Source: Cognatiyoonia sp965661665
GTDB lineage: Bacteria; Pseudomonadota; Alphaproteobacteria; Rhodobacterales; Rhodobacteraceae
NCBI RefSeq assembly: GCF_965661665.1
Contig: NZ_CBFIEO010000005.1
Location: 1-64,000 of the forward strand
DNA length: 64,000 bases
Reading direction: 5' to 3'
A program made the position numbers and the translations under genes. This document shows positions 35,885 to 45,007 of the stretch, one piece after another. The notes below the pieces were generated by a model. That model saw nothing but the letters and a program-made list of their open reading frames with translations. It had not been told where the DNA came from and did no database searches. Each line of letters opens with the position of its first letter. Position 1 is the first letter of the stretch.

Positions 35885-36226
35885 ATGGCCGATTACATCA
35901 AAATTCGCCCAGTCGATGGCACTTGGGTGGTGCGCGCCGGTGGTGCCGTCATTGGGGAAACAAAATCAGCCCTCGAATTGACCGAAGGTAGCTATTCAGC
36001 CGTCATCTATGTCCCGCGCGACGACATGGCGATGGCATTCCTCGAAAAGTCCGAGACGACATCGAGCTGCCCGCACAAAGGCACGGCCACCTATTACTCG
36101 ATCATCGCCAAAAGCGGCGCGATCCAAGATGCGGCTTGGTCCTATGAGGCCCCGTTGGAAGGTGTGGCCGACATCAAAGGGCACCTCGCCTTTTATCCCA
36201 GCAAGGTCGCAGTCGAAGAGGTTTAG
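35885..36226 (+). CDS. DUF427 domain protein
   Basis: A 113-residue protein of the DUF427 family. Marks are IKIRPVDGTWVVRAGGAVIGET, VIYVPRDDM, SSCPHKGTATYYSI with the conserved CPxKG turn, and AWSYEAPLEGVADIKGHLAFYPSKV. The start at 35885 follows AAAGGA; the frame is open slightly further to 35870. It converges with the ClC gene, sharing 4 bp. Biochemical function is unknown. Confidence 0.92.
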   Translation: MADYIKIRPVDGTWVVRAGGAVIGETKSALELTEGSYSAVIYVPRDDMAMAFLEKSETTSSCPHKGTATYYSIIAKSGAIQDAAWSYEAPLEGVADIKGHLAFYPSKVAVEEV

Positions 36227-37911
36227 GAGTGTTCCTCCGCCGCGGTGGCAGCGAGCGCCTTATTCATCACACGCAGCGCATCCACTTGAAAGAGCGCGCC
36301 CCATAGCTCTGGCGGGCTGTCTGGCGCGTCAAGCGTCACCACAGGAATGAAAGCGTGGTTGCCCTGTTCGAACAATGGCATCGCCTGTTCCAACGTCGCG
36401 TTCCCGTCGATATAGACGCCCTGCCCGATCAGATCCCAGCACGCCTCCGTCCGTTCCGCATCCTCTTCATCAACGGCGCGCATCAAGTTCGCAACTTTGA
36501 ACGTGGCAAGCAGATACGCCTGAGGGCCCGCAGCTAGGTGCACATTGCGCCGCTCTAACTGCGTCAGGAAGAACGACCGATCCACCAGTTTTGACGCCAG
36601 AGAAATTGACATAGAGACGGAGACCATAACCGCCAAGCCAGTTTGCCAGTCGCCCGTCAATTCGAACACAATCAACGTGGTTGAAATCGGCGCCCCCAAA
36701 ACCGCTGCCGCAACCGCGCCCATTCCTGCCAAAGCATAGAGCGTTTCTTCACCCGAAAACGCAGGAAAGACACCCGTTGCAATGACGCCGAACGCCAATC
36801 CTGTCAGCGCCCCAACCATGAGCGAGGGGGAGAAGACACCACCCCCCATCCGACCGCCCATCGTGATCGCAACAGCGATGATCTTCAGCACACAGAAGAC
36901 AATCGCTTCGTGCCAAAGGAGACCGCCCGTCAGCGCGTTTGACGTCGTCTCATAGCCAACGCCGATGATATGCGGGAAGAAGATCGCGAGCCCGCCCAAA
37001 GCCGCCCCAGCAACAGCCGGCCGCAAGAAGCGTGGCAGGCCCGTGCGTCGCTCAACTGCATTTCCGATGTCTTCTGCAACAAAAATCGCCTTCATCAAAA
37101 TCGCCGCCACGACCCCGCAAACCAAACCCAAAATGAGGAACGCTGGCAGTTCGACGTAAAACGCCAGCGTGTTCATGACGGGCAAGGTGAATTCGGTCAC
37201 ATCGCCAAATACCGCGCGGCTGACCACCGTGCCCGCAACAGATGCAATCACAATGGGGGCGAAGGCGTGGATTGCGAAGTGTCTAAGCACCACCTCCATC
37301 GCGAAGAGCGCACCTGCGATGGGCGCATTAAAGCTGGCCGAAACGGCCGCCGCGACTGCGCAGCCTAGCAAATCCCGCCCTGTGATGCCGTCTGCTTTGA
37401 TGAACTTGCAGACGAGGGTCGAAATCATCGCCGCCAAATGCACCACCGGCCCTTCGCGGCCCGTGGACCCGCCTGTCGACAAGGTCACAAGGCTGGCAAC
37501 GGCGGATGCTGCACCCTGCCGGACCTCAACGCGGCCTTCATGCAGGGCGGCGCCTTCGACCACATCTGCCACCGACCGCACCCGACCGTCTTTGGTGAAG
37601 CGATCAAAGATGAACCCAACGATCAATCCGCCAATCATCGGGATAATCAAAAGGTGATACCACGGCAGGCCCACCGCAAAACTGTGCAAAGCGTTGGGGT
37701 CATCGGATCCGTAAGCAAGTCCTTGCAGCAAATCAATCGCCAAACGGAACAAGACCGCCGCGACCCCGCCCAGCAGTCCAATGGCCAAAGCAATAAACCA
37801 GAACTGCACCTGACTGGGTCCGCGCGTCTTCATCACAGACAGAACGCGGCGGTATTCGGCGACTGTTTTGTCCCGCACCGAACCAATCCCTGACTTCAAC
37901 GCGCCACTCAT
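36223..37911 (-). CDS. ClC-family chloride channel/transporter
   Basis: An integral membrane protein of about 562 residues. The ClC motifs are visible: STGGSTGREGP with the gating Glu at about residue 150, and GGRMGGGVFSPSLMVGA at about 365-381. The first ClC motif (GSGIP in EcClC) is not seen in canonical form. After about 12 hydrophobic segments, a C-terminal part of about 100 residues has a single degenerate CBS-like repeat (GVYIDGNATLEQAMPLFEQGN). The frame is open to 37995, but that start would overlap the divergent FAD oxidase start at 37984; the ATG at 37911 is preferred. Channel versus proton antiporter cannot be decided here. Confidence 0.88.
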   Translation of the reverse strand: MSGALKSGIGSVRDKTVAEYRRVLSVMKTRGPSQVQFWFIALAIGLLGGVAAVLFRLAIDLLQGLAYGSDDPNALHSFAVGLPWYHLLIIPMIGGLIVGFIFDRFTKDGRVRSVADVVEGAALHEGRVEVRQGAASAVASLVTLSTGGSTGREGPVVHLAAMISTLVCKFIKADGITGRDLLGCAVAAAVSASFNAPIAGALFAMEVVLRHFAIHAFAPIVIASVAGTVVSRAVFGDVTEFTLPVMNTLAFYVELPAFLILGLVCGVVAAILMKAIFVAEDIGNAVERRTGLPRFLRPAVAGAALGGLAIFFPHIIGVGYETTSNALTGGLLWHEAIVFCVLKIIAVAITMGGRMGGGVFSPSLMVGALTGLAFGVIATGVFPAFSGEETLYALAGMGAVAAAVLGAPISTTLIVFELTGDWQTGLAVMVSVSMSISLASKLVDRSFFLTQLERRNVHLAAGPQAYLLATFKVANLMRAVDEEDAERTEACWDLIGQGVYIDGNATLEQAMPLFEQGNHAFIPVVTLDAPDSPPELWGALFQVDALRVMNKALAATAAEEHS

Positions 37912-37983
37912 TTTGACCGGGTCCCTAGCGTCCAGAGGTTTACCATCGTAGCTTACGCAGCGAACCGATCGGGAGAAACCAGA

Positions 37984-39357
37984 ATGTCCGTTCAAACGGC
38001 GATTGCAGCGTTGGAAACAGTCCTAGGCGATCGGCTCTCGCGGTCCAAGTCCGATTTGGCGCTGCACGGCCAGAATGAAGCACATTTTGACGTCGTTTTG
38101 CCCGATGCAGTGGCATATCCAGAAACGACGCAAGAGGTGTCGGAGATCGTGCGCATTTGCGCAAAACATGTGTGCCCGGTCGTCGCTTGGGGCACGGGCA
38201 CATCGTTGGAGGGGCATGCCTTGGCCATCAGGGGCGGCATCACCGTCGATATGACCCACATGAACAAGGTGTTGGAGGTGAATACAGCCGACATGGATGT
38301 CCGCATCCAACCAGGTGTGACCCGCCACGCATTGAACGAAGACCTTCGCGCGACGGGCCTGTTCTTCCCAGTGGATCCCGGCGCGGACGCCTCCCTCGGC
38401 GGCATGGCAGCAACCCGAGCGAGCGGCACCACCGCCGTGCGGTACGGCACGATGCGTGACAACGTGCTGGGGCTTGAGGTTGTCCTCGCCGACGGTCGGA
38501 TCATCCGCACCGGCACCCGCGCCCGTAAATCAAGCGCTGGTTATGATTTGACGGGTCTCTTTGTGGGCTCAGAAGGGACGCTCGGCCTTATCACAGAACT
38601 CACCTTGCGCCTGCAAGGGCAACCCCAAGCCATCGGCGCGGCGGTCTGTGCTTTTGAAACCGTCGATAACGCCGTGGATGCGGTGATCGCAACGATCCAG
38701 CTTGGCATTCCGATGGCGCGGATCGAATTATTGGATGCAGCAAGCGTGGCAGCCGTCAATGCACATGGGGATCTGGGACTACCCGAATGGCCGCATCTGC
38801 TTGTCGAATTTCATGGCAGTGACGCTGGTGTGGCTGAGGACGCGGAGACCTTCAAAGAAGTGGTCGCAGAGCACGGCGGCCAAGGGTTCGACTGGGCGGC
38901 GAAAGCGGAAGACCGCAACAAGCTTTGGCGGGTTCGGCACGATGCGTATTATGCTATCACCAAAACTCGCCCCGGGCACACGGCTCTTGTGACCGATATG
39001 TGCGTTCCAATCTCGCAACTAGCAACGGCCATCAAAGAAACGCAGGCAGACATTGCGCAAAGCGGGCTCGACGGGCCAATCTTGGGCCATGTGGGCGACG
39101 GCAATTTCCACGCGATCCTGATGATCGATCCTAACAGCGCCTCCGACTTGGACGCTGCCAAAGACCTGTCACACCGCATGGCCGAACGCGCGCTGGCCCT
39201 TGGCGGCACCGTGACGGGTGAGCATGGCGTTGGTATGGGCAAGCTAGGCTATATGGAGGCCGAACACGGCGCGGCGTGGCCGGTCATGGGCAGCATCAAA
39301 CGCGCCTTGGACCCCGACTCCATCATGAACCCAGGAAAAATGGTCGATCAAAACTGA
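37984..39357 (+). CDS. FAD-linked oxidase, D-lactate/glycolate dehydrogenase (GlcD)-like
   Basis: A 457-residue PCMH-type flavoprotein. The FAD domain has PVVAWGTGTSLEGHALAIRGGITVDM, GGMAATRASGTTAVRYGTMRDN and GYDLTGLFVGSEGTLGLITEL at about 180-200. The C-terminal cap has GHVGDGNFHAILMID and TGEHGVGMGKLGYM, typical of D-lactate dehydrogenase (LDHD) and GlcD. No glcE or glcF lies beside it, which favours a stand-alone D-lactate-type enzyme over glycolate oxidase, although a malate synthase G operon is 13 kb away. It is divergent from the ClC gene. Confidence 0.9.
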   Translation: MSVQTAIAALETVLGDRLSRSKSDLALHGQNEAHFDVVLPDAVAYPETTQEVSEIVRICAKHVCPVVAWGTGTSLEGHALAIRGGITVDMTHMNKVLEVNTADMDVRIQPGVTRHALNEDLRATGLFFPVDPGADASLGGMAATRASGTTAVRYGTMRDNVLGLEVVLADGRIIRTGTRARKSSAGYDLTGLFVGSEGTLGLITELTLRLQGQPQAIGAAVCAFETVDNAVDAVIATIQLGIPMARIELLDAASVAAVNAHGDLGLPEWPHLLVEFHGSDAGVAEDAETFKEVVAEHGGQGFDWAAKAEDRNKLWRVRHDAYYAITKTRPGHTALVTDMCVPISQLATAIKETQADIAQSGLDGPILGHVGDGNFHAILMIDPNSASDLDAAKDLSHRMAERALALGGTVTGEHGVGMGKLGYMEAEHGAAWPVMGSIKRALDPDSIMNPGKMVDQN

Positions 39358-39374
39358 GGCTTACTGAGGCGCCT

Positions 39375-41027
39375 TCACGTCCCCATCAAGGCCCGCGCCG
39401 CGTCCCGAGCGGCATCCGTAATGGTATCACCCGACAACATCCGCGCGATTTCTTCGACCCGATTACCCGCGTCGAGCGGCACGACTGTTGATGTCGTCTC
39501 TGCCGCTGTTTGATGCTTCTCCACCCGCCAGTGATGTCCAGCCAATGCGGCGACCTGCGGTGAATGGGTTACGACCAAGATCTGTCCACCATCCGCGAGT
39601 TCCGACAACCGCCGTCCAACAGCGTCAGCAGTCGCGCCGCCAACGCCACGGTCGATTTCGTCAAAGATCATCGTGGTTCCACCCGACCCCGCTTGCGACA
39701 AGCAAACTTTCAAAGCCAACAAGAAGCGGCTCAATTCGCCACCCGATGCAATCTTGTTGAGCGTGCCTGCTGTCGCACCGGGGTTGGTGGCGACTTTGAA
39801 CGCGACCTCATCGATCCCTTCTGGCCCTGCGTCCGTCTCAGAAATCAGTGTCTCGAAGACCGCCCGTTCCATCTTCAACGGTGCCAATTCTTGCGTAACA
39901 GCAGCGTCCAGTTTCTTCGCAGCCGCCTTGCGCTTGCCACTCACTTTCTCTGCTGCATCCTGAAACGCAGTCTCAGCAGCGCGGACAACGGCGCTTTGCG
40001 CCTCCAAAGCCTCTAAGCCCCCATCAACAACAGATAGGCGTTCCCTCAAACCATCGGAAAACGCGCTAAGATCATCGGCCAAAATGTTGTGTTTGCGTGC
40101 TAGTCCTCGAATCGCAAAGAGCCGCTCCTCCGCATCTTCAAGTTCAAACGGGTTGAACGCCAACGCATCCAAACACCGCACGATCCCCTGCTGTCCCGCA
40201 TCCAACTCCACCATCGACCGCTCGATCGCGCTCATCGCCTCGTCCAACTGTCCCGCCGCATCGTCAGAGACGCCGCCCAGCCAGCGGGAGGCCTCCGTCA
40301 TCATGCCTTCCGCGCCTTGCAATCCTAAAGCTTCGGCAGCTTTGGCGATGTCTTCGCGGATCTTTTCGGACGCCTGCATCAGCCGCCGTTTGGTATCCAG
40401 CGCGACCTCTTCGCCCGGCTGCGGGTCCAAAGCGTCAAGTTCGGCCACCGCATGACGCAAGAAGTCCTCTTCTTCCTTTGCCGCCGCGACTTCGGCCTCA
40501 AGCTCTACGAGCTTTGCCTTCGCCTGCCCCAATGCACGCCAATGCGCCCGAAGCGCTTCCAATTCAGCGCCAAGGCCCGCGTAGTCATCCAAAATCTGGC
40601 GATGCCCCCGCGGATTGAGCAGCCCACGATCATCGTGCTGGCCATGCAGTTCTACCAAAGTGTCTGACAGGCGCCGCAGCACTTCACTGCTGGCACGCCG
40701 ATCATTGACCCACGCTGTCTTGCGGCCATCGGCAGAGTTCACGCGCCTCAGGATCAATTCGCCTTCGGCCTCAATGCCCATATCGTCCAGCACCGCCTCC
40801 GCCGGATGTCCTTTCGGCAGATCAAACCAAGCGGTCACTTCCCCCTGCTTGGCACCCTTGCGCACCAACTCAGCCCGCCCGCGCCAGCCGAGCACAAACC
40901 CAAGCGAATCCAGAAGGATCGACTTACCGGCACCGGTTTCACCAGTAAGCACATTAAGACCGGGCTGAAACTCAAGTTCCAGCCGCTCAATAATCAACAT
41001 GTCTCGAATATCAAGCCCGCGTAGCAT
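39375..41027 (-). CDS. recN: DNA repair protein RecN
   Basis: A 550-residue SMC-like ATPase for double-strand break repair. Walker A is GETGAGKS at residues 29-36, a long coiled-coil region lies at about 150-370, and the C-terminal half has the signature LNKIASGGELSRFLLALKV followed by MIFDEIDRGVGG (Walker B). It follows bamD by 14 bp in the same direction, so the two are cotranscribed. Confidence 0.95.
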   Translation of the reverse strand: MLRGLDIRDMLIIERLELEFQPGLNVLTGETGAGKSILLDSLGFVLGWRGRAELVRKGAKQGEVTAWFDLPKGHPAEAVLDDMGIEAEGELILRRVNSADGRKTAWVNDRRASSEVLRRLSDTLVELHGQHDDRGLLNPRGHRQILDDYAGLGAELEALRAHWRALGQAKAKLVELEAEVAAAKEEEDFLRHAVAELDALDPQPGEEVALDTKRRLMQASEKIREDIAKAAEALGLQGAEGMMTEASRWLGGVSDDAAGQLDEAMSAIERSMVELDAGQQGIVRCLDALAFNPFELEDAEERLFAIRGLARKHNILADDLSAFSDGLRERLSVVDGGLEALEAQSAVVRAAETAFQDAAEKVSGKRKAAAKKLDAAVTQELAPLKMERAVFETLISETDAGPEGIDEVAFKVATNPGATAGTLNKIASGGELSRFLLALKVCLSQAGSGGTTMIFDEIDRGVGGATADAVGRRLSELADGGQILVVTHSPQVAALAGHHWRVEKHQTAAETTSTVVPLDAGNRVEEIARMLSGDTITDAARDAARALMGT

Positions 41028-41041
41028 TCGTCAGGCTCGTG

Positions 41042-41899
41042 TCACAACCACTCGCCACGCACAACTTGGCGATAGATAGAGGACAGCCAGTTCGACCCCA
41101 CGGAGCGCGCTTCCAAACCACGACCGGTCAAAAGCGCATAGCTGTCTTCGTACCATTCGGTCGATTGGAAGTTGTGGCCCAAAATCGCACCCGCTGTCTG
41201 CGCCTCATCCGTCAGGCCAAGCGACAGATAGCTTTCGACCAAGCGGTGCAAGGCTTCTGCTGTGTGGGTCGTCGTCTGGAAATCCTCGACAACGACACGG
41301 AACCGATTTGCTGCCGCCGCAAAGTGATTGCGCTTCAAATAGTAGCGTCCCACTTCCATTTCTTTAGCAGCCAAATGATCGAAGGCCAGATCAAACTTCA
41401 AAACAGACGACCGCGCGTATTCGGTATCTGGATATTGCTCGATCACACCGCGCAACGCCTGCAAGGCTTGGAACGTCAGCCCCTGATCGCGGCCAATCTC
41501 GTCAATCTGGTCATAGTAGGACAGCGCCAAAAGATACTGCGCGTATGCCGCGTCTTCGGTCGCTGGATAAAAATCGATGTACCGCTGTGCGGAGGCCCGG
41601 GAATTAGGGTAGTCATGGTCTTTGTGATAGGCGAACGCCTGCATGATTAACGCGCGTTTGGCGAATTCCGAATAAGGATAAAGCCGCTCAATCTCTCCAA
41701 AATAGAAGGCAGCATCGTCCCCGCGACCGCGATCAAGCTCAAACTCACCGCGTTCAAAGATGTCCTTGGCGCTGTACTGCTCCAACGCTCCAGGTGTTCG
41801 TGGGTCAAAGCTGCTGCAAGCGACAAGCGCAACCAAGGATGCGGTCACAAAGCCACCGCGCAACAGCCGTTTGAAACTGCTCTTCTGATTGCCTGACAT
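41042..41899 (-). CDS. bamD: Outer membrane protein assembly factor BamD
   Basis: A 285-residue lipoprotein of the BAM complex. The lipobox LVAC has its lipid-bearing C28. TPR-like repeats follow, with FERGEFELDRGRGDDAAFYF, YPYSEFAKRALIMQAFAYHK and YPATEDAAYAQYLLALSYYDQ. It inserts beta-barrel proteins with BamA at the outer membrane. The frame is open to 41920, but the ATG at 41899 has a GAGGG site upstream. It lies 122 bp after lpxC and just before recN. Confidence 0.93.
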   Translation of the reverse strand: MSGNQKSSFKRLLRGGFVTASLVALVACSSFDPRTPGALEQYSAKDIFERGEFELDRGRGDDAAFYFGEIERLYPYSEFAKRALIMQAFAYHKDHDYPNSRASAQRYIDFYPATEDAAYAQYLLALSYYDQIDEIGRDQGLTFQALQALRGVIEQYPDTEYARSSVLKFDLAFDHLAAKEMEVGRYYLKRNHFAAAANRFRVVVEDFQTTTHTAEALHRLVESYLSLGLTDEAQTAGAILGHNFQSTEWYEDSYALLTGRGLEARSVGSNWLSSIYRQVVRGEWL

Positions 41900-42021
41900 T
41901 GCAAGCCCTCGCATCACCACCGCTCTTCCCCGGACGCAGTTTTCTGCCTCACGTTATTTACGTGTCTAACATAGAAAAAAGTGGTGCAAAATGCCTTTTC
42001 GGGCAACAGGCAAAGCAGGCC

Positions 42022-43044
42022 CTAGGCGACAGCTTCCAAATCGGCCTTTGTCAAGCCAACGCCGGGCAAACGCGCCGCCGTTTGCGCATCACAGATCACC
42101 CAGCGCCACGTTGTTGGATCCGCAAATAGCGCCCGAAGCAGCGCATTGGTGACAGCATGGCCAGATTTGACACCAACATAGCGCCCCAAAATTGGCGCGC
42201 CCGCCGTCATCAGGTCGCCAAGGGCATCAAGCATCTTGTGACGCACGGCTTCATCCGCGTGGCGCAAACCGCCCGGCGTCAAGATTGCATCGCCATCGAC
42301 GACAACCGCATTTTCAAGTGTTCCACCCAAAGCCAAGCCTTTGGCATGCATCGCGTCAACGTCTGCCTGACGGCAGAAAGTACGGCTGTCCGCCAAGTGG
42401 CGCACGAACGCGCCATTGGCGAGGTTTAGCGTCTTGTGCTGCCGACCGATCGCGGCGTCGGCGAAATCGATGCTCAACTCAATTTGTGGGCTGGTCGCAG
42501 GCGTCAGCTTGGCCGTTGCATCGCCGACCGTCACCTCGACAGGCTTAAGAATTTCAATCGCGCGGAGCGGCGCAAAGGTGGACACAACTCCAGCTTCCAC
42601 CAAACCACGGACAAAAACGGCAGAACTACCATCCATGATCGGAACTTCAGGGCCATCAACTGCTACGATCGCGTTGTGCACGCCACATCCGGCCAGGGCC
42701 GCCATGATATGCTCGATAGTTGAGACAGTTGTGCCATGCTCATTCGACAGGCGTGTATTCAGCGGGGACACAATCACCTTGTCCCAAGTTGCTGGCAGTT
42801 TGTTGACGGCTTCTGGCAGCTCCACACGCTCAAAAAAGATACCTGTATTCGCAGCCGCAGGACGCACTTCGACCATCACAGGTTCCCCAGTGTGAAGGCC
42901 AGTGCCTTCAAAGGTCACAGAAGTTTTCAGCGTCGTTTGCAAGTGCGGTCTCGTTTCGTAATGCACGCTAGACCTATGCGTAGGGGCTGAGGCACTCAAC
43001 TCACTCTTTGCAACAAGCTGAAATAAAGCGGAAATATCGCTCAC
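42022..43044 (-). CDS. lpxC: UDP-3-O-acyl-N-acetylglucosamine deacetylase
   Basis: A zinc enzyme committing the lipid A pathway. The first metal His is in NEHGTTVSTIEHIMAALAG, and HKMLDALGDL supplies the HKxxD pair near 243-247. SRTFC and GGTLENAVVV also fit. The annotated frame starts with GTG at 43044, giving 340 residues. Other LpxC proteins begin at the QTTLKTSVTF stretch, about 35 residues later. A GTG at 42966 or a TTG at 42942 may be the real start. The ftsZ terminator at 43074-43100 would leave almost no leader for a 43044 start, which favours a downstream start. Confidence 0.92.
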   Translation of the reverse strand: MSDISALFQLVAKSELSASAPTHRSSVHYETRPHLQTTLKTSVTFEGTGLHTGEPVMVEVRPAAANTGIFFERVELPEAVNKLPATWDKVIVSPLNTRLSNEHGTTVSTIEHIMAALAGCGVHNAIVAVDGPEVPIMDGSSAVFVRGLVEAGVVSTFAPLRAIEILKPVEVTVGDATAKLTPATSPQIELSIDFADAAIGRQHKTLNLANGAFVRHLADSRTFCRQADVDAMHAKGLALGGTLENAVVVDGDAILTPGGLRHADEAVRHKMLDALGDLMTAGAPILGRYVGVKSGHAVTNALLRALFADPTTWRWVICDAQTAARLPGVGLTKADLEAVA

Positions 43045-43073
43045 AACCGATCATAAGAAACTGTATTTGAAGC

Positions 43074-43100
43074 AAAAAGAGTCCTCGAAAGGCGACTCTT
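43074..43100 (-). terminator. Rho-independent terminator of ftsZ
   Basis: On the minus strand AAGAGTC (43100-43094) pairs with GACTCTT (43083-43077), with a ten-base loop, and five T follow at 43078-43074. It lies 52 bp after the ftsZ stop and before lpxC. Confidence 0.85.
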
Positions 43101-43152
43101 ACGTCCCGTTACACCGATAAAGGTTGCAACGAAATATGCTGGGAAAGCAGGC

Positions 43153-44736
43153 CTAGTTGGCCTGCCGCCGCAAAAATGCGGGAATCTCGATGCGCTCTTG
43201 GTCCGCGTCAATCTCTTCTTCGGGCTGCTCTTCTCGAATGCTGCGCACTTGCGGTTGCTGACGTGGCGCCTGCCCTTCCGCCGCGGTACCTGTCATGCGG
43301 TTGATCAGCGAATTGATCCCAAACCGTGGCTTGTCCGCCTCTGCTGGAACCTCAGCTGCCGGAGCCGCCGGAGCCGAAGCATCCGGAGCGCGGTTCACGG
43401 CAGCCTGCAAACGGGCAATCGCCTCTGGCGTTGGTGTGCCCGGTGCGGATGCGCTTGGTGCAACATACTCTTCAGGTGCTTCAAACGCTTCCGGTGCAGG
43501 TGCCTGATACGCAGGTGGTGGCAAATCATCGCCCACTGCTGCAGGGATGTCTTCTGATACTGGCTCAATCTCTTCAAAAAGCGATGGCTCTGGCGTTGCA
43601 GCGGGCTGTTGAGGTGCTACTTCAGCCGCCACTTGTGGCGCTGGTGCTTGCACAGGCTCTGGCGTTGCAACCGGTGCTGGCTGCTCTGCCGCAACTTCCG
43701 GCTGCGGTGTCAATGGTGCGGCCATAGACCGGCGCGGCAATGGCAAATCGGAGTTCTTGGCAATCGCGTCGATGCCAGTCGCCACAACGGAAACGCGCAT
43801 TTTGCCTTCCATGCCAGTGTCTAGTGTGGAGCCGACGATGATGTTCGCGTCGGAATCGACCTTTTCGCGGATCTTGTTTGCAGCTTCGTCGAGTTCGAAC
43901 AGCGTCAGGTCGTAGCCACCCGTTATGTTGATCAGCACGCCCTTCGCGCCTTCCAACGAAATCTCGTCCAAGAGCGGGTTCGCAATAGCCTTTTCTGCGG
44001 CTTGGATCGCGCGGCTCTCGCCCTCGGCCTCGCCCGTGCCCATCATAGCTTTGCCCATCTCGTCCATCACGGCACGGACGTCGGCGAAGTCGAGGTTGAT
44101 AAGGCCCGGACGTACCATCAGGTCAGTTACGCCTTTCACGCCTTGATAGAGCACATCATCCGCAAGGGAGAACGCCTCCGTAAAGGTCGTGTTCTCATTG
44201 GCGAGACGGAACAGGTTCTGGTTCGGGATGATGATCAGCGTATCCACAACCTTCTGCAGCGCTTCAACGCCTGCTTCAGCCTGTTTCATGCGCTTGCCGC
44301 CCTCGAACTGGAACGGCTTTGTCACAACACCGACCGTCAGCACGCCGAGCTCACGCGCGGCTTGTGCGATGATTGGTGCAGCGCCGGTACCGGTGCCTCC
44401 ACCCATACCTGCTGTAATGAAACACATATGTGCACCGGCAAGATGATCGACGATCTGCTCAATGCTTTCTTCTGCGGCGGCGGCACCCACTGTTGCCCGC
44501 GCCCCTGCGCCCAAACCTTCAGTGACTTTAACACCCATCTGGATCTTCGAGCTGGACTGCGATTGCTGCAGTGCTTGCGCATCCGTGTTTGCGACAACGA
44601 ACTCGACACCTTCGAGCTGCTGCTCGATCATGTTGTTCACCGCGTTACCACCAGCACCACCAACACCAAATACTGTGATACGAGGCTTCAGCTCTTCCTC
44701 TTGTCCTGGGAGGGAAAGGTTCAATGTCATGCTCAT
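43153..44736 (-). CDS. ftsZ: Cell division protein FtsZ
   Basis: A 527-residue tubulin-like GTPase that forms the division ring. Marks are FGVGGAGGNAVNNMI at about 24-38, the GTP-binding GMGGGTGTGAAP at about 112-123 and the T7 loop NLDFADVRAVM. A linker of about 170 residues, rich in Pro, Ala, Glu and Gln, runs from about 330 to 505, longer than in E. coli and usual for alphaproteobacteria. The C-terminal partner-binding peptide ends IPAFLRRQAN. It is 271 bp after ftsA and is closed by a rho-independent terminator. Confidence 0.97.
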   Translation of the reverse strand: MSMTLNLSLPGQEEELKPRITVFGVGGAGGNAVNNMIEQQLEGVEFVVANTDAQALQQSQSSSKIQMGVKVTEGLGAGARATVGAAAAEESIEQIVDHLAGAHMCFITAGMGGGTGTGAAPIIAQAARELGVLTVGVVTKPFQFEGGKRMKQAEAGVEALQKVVDTLIIIPNQNLFRLANENTTFTEAFSLADDVLYQGVKGVTDLMVRPGLINLDFADVRAVMDEMGKAMMGTGEAEGESRAIQAAEKAIANPLLDEISLEGAKGVLINITGGYDLTLFELDEAANKIREKVDSDANIIVGSTLDTGMEGKMRVSVVATGIDAIAKNSDLPLPRRSMAAPLTPQPEVAAEQPAPVATPEPVQAPAPQVAAEVAPQQPAATPEPSLFEEIEPVSEDIPAAVGDDLPPPAYQAPAPEAFEAPEEYVAPSASAPGTPTPEAIARLQAAVNRAPDASAPAAPAAEVPAEADKPRFGINSLINRMTGTAAEGQAPRQQPQVRSIREEQPEEEIDADQERIEIPAFLRRQAN

Positions 44737-45007
44737 TCCGCCTGTTATCTTTGCCCGTCCCGCGGGCAGATTCTTTCATATTAGTAACACACTACCGTTT
44801 TGTCGCAGTTTCGTCACGCCCAAAGCGGAAAAAACTACAAAATATAGGCGTTTCTTTGCTTCTTTGGTGAAGATTTCGAAGCTGACGCGACACCTCGTAG
44901 TTGGCCTTTAGCGCACCACAAGCGGGTCCACTCAAACGGGCAGACCGAAGACGTCCATATGTTTCAGCAGCTTGTCCGGTAGAGTTGACGTGAACCGGAC
45001 CGATTTT
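44737..45007 (-). promoter_or_regulatory. ftsA-ftsZ intergenic region with two hairpins
   Basis: Just after the ftsA stop, GTCCGGT (44974-44980) pairs with ACCGGAC (44994-45000). In the ftsZ leader, TGCCCG (44752-44757) pairs with CGGGCA (44763-44768), ending 16 bases before the ftsZ start. The middle is AT-rich (about 44770-44850) and is a likely site for a separate ftsZ promoter. No firm -35/-10 pair can be named. Confidence 0.5.

Noticed and set aside
36970..37657. Plus-strand open frames opposite the ClC gene
   Set aside because: Several overlapping frames without motifs, all antisense to clear ClC sequence.
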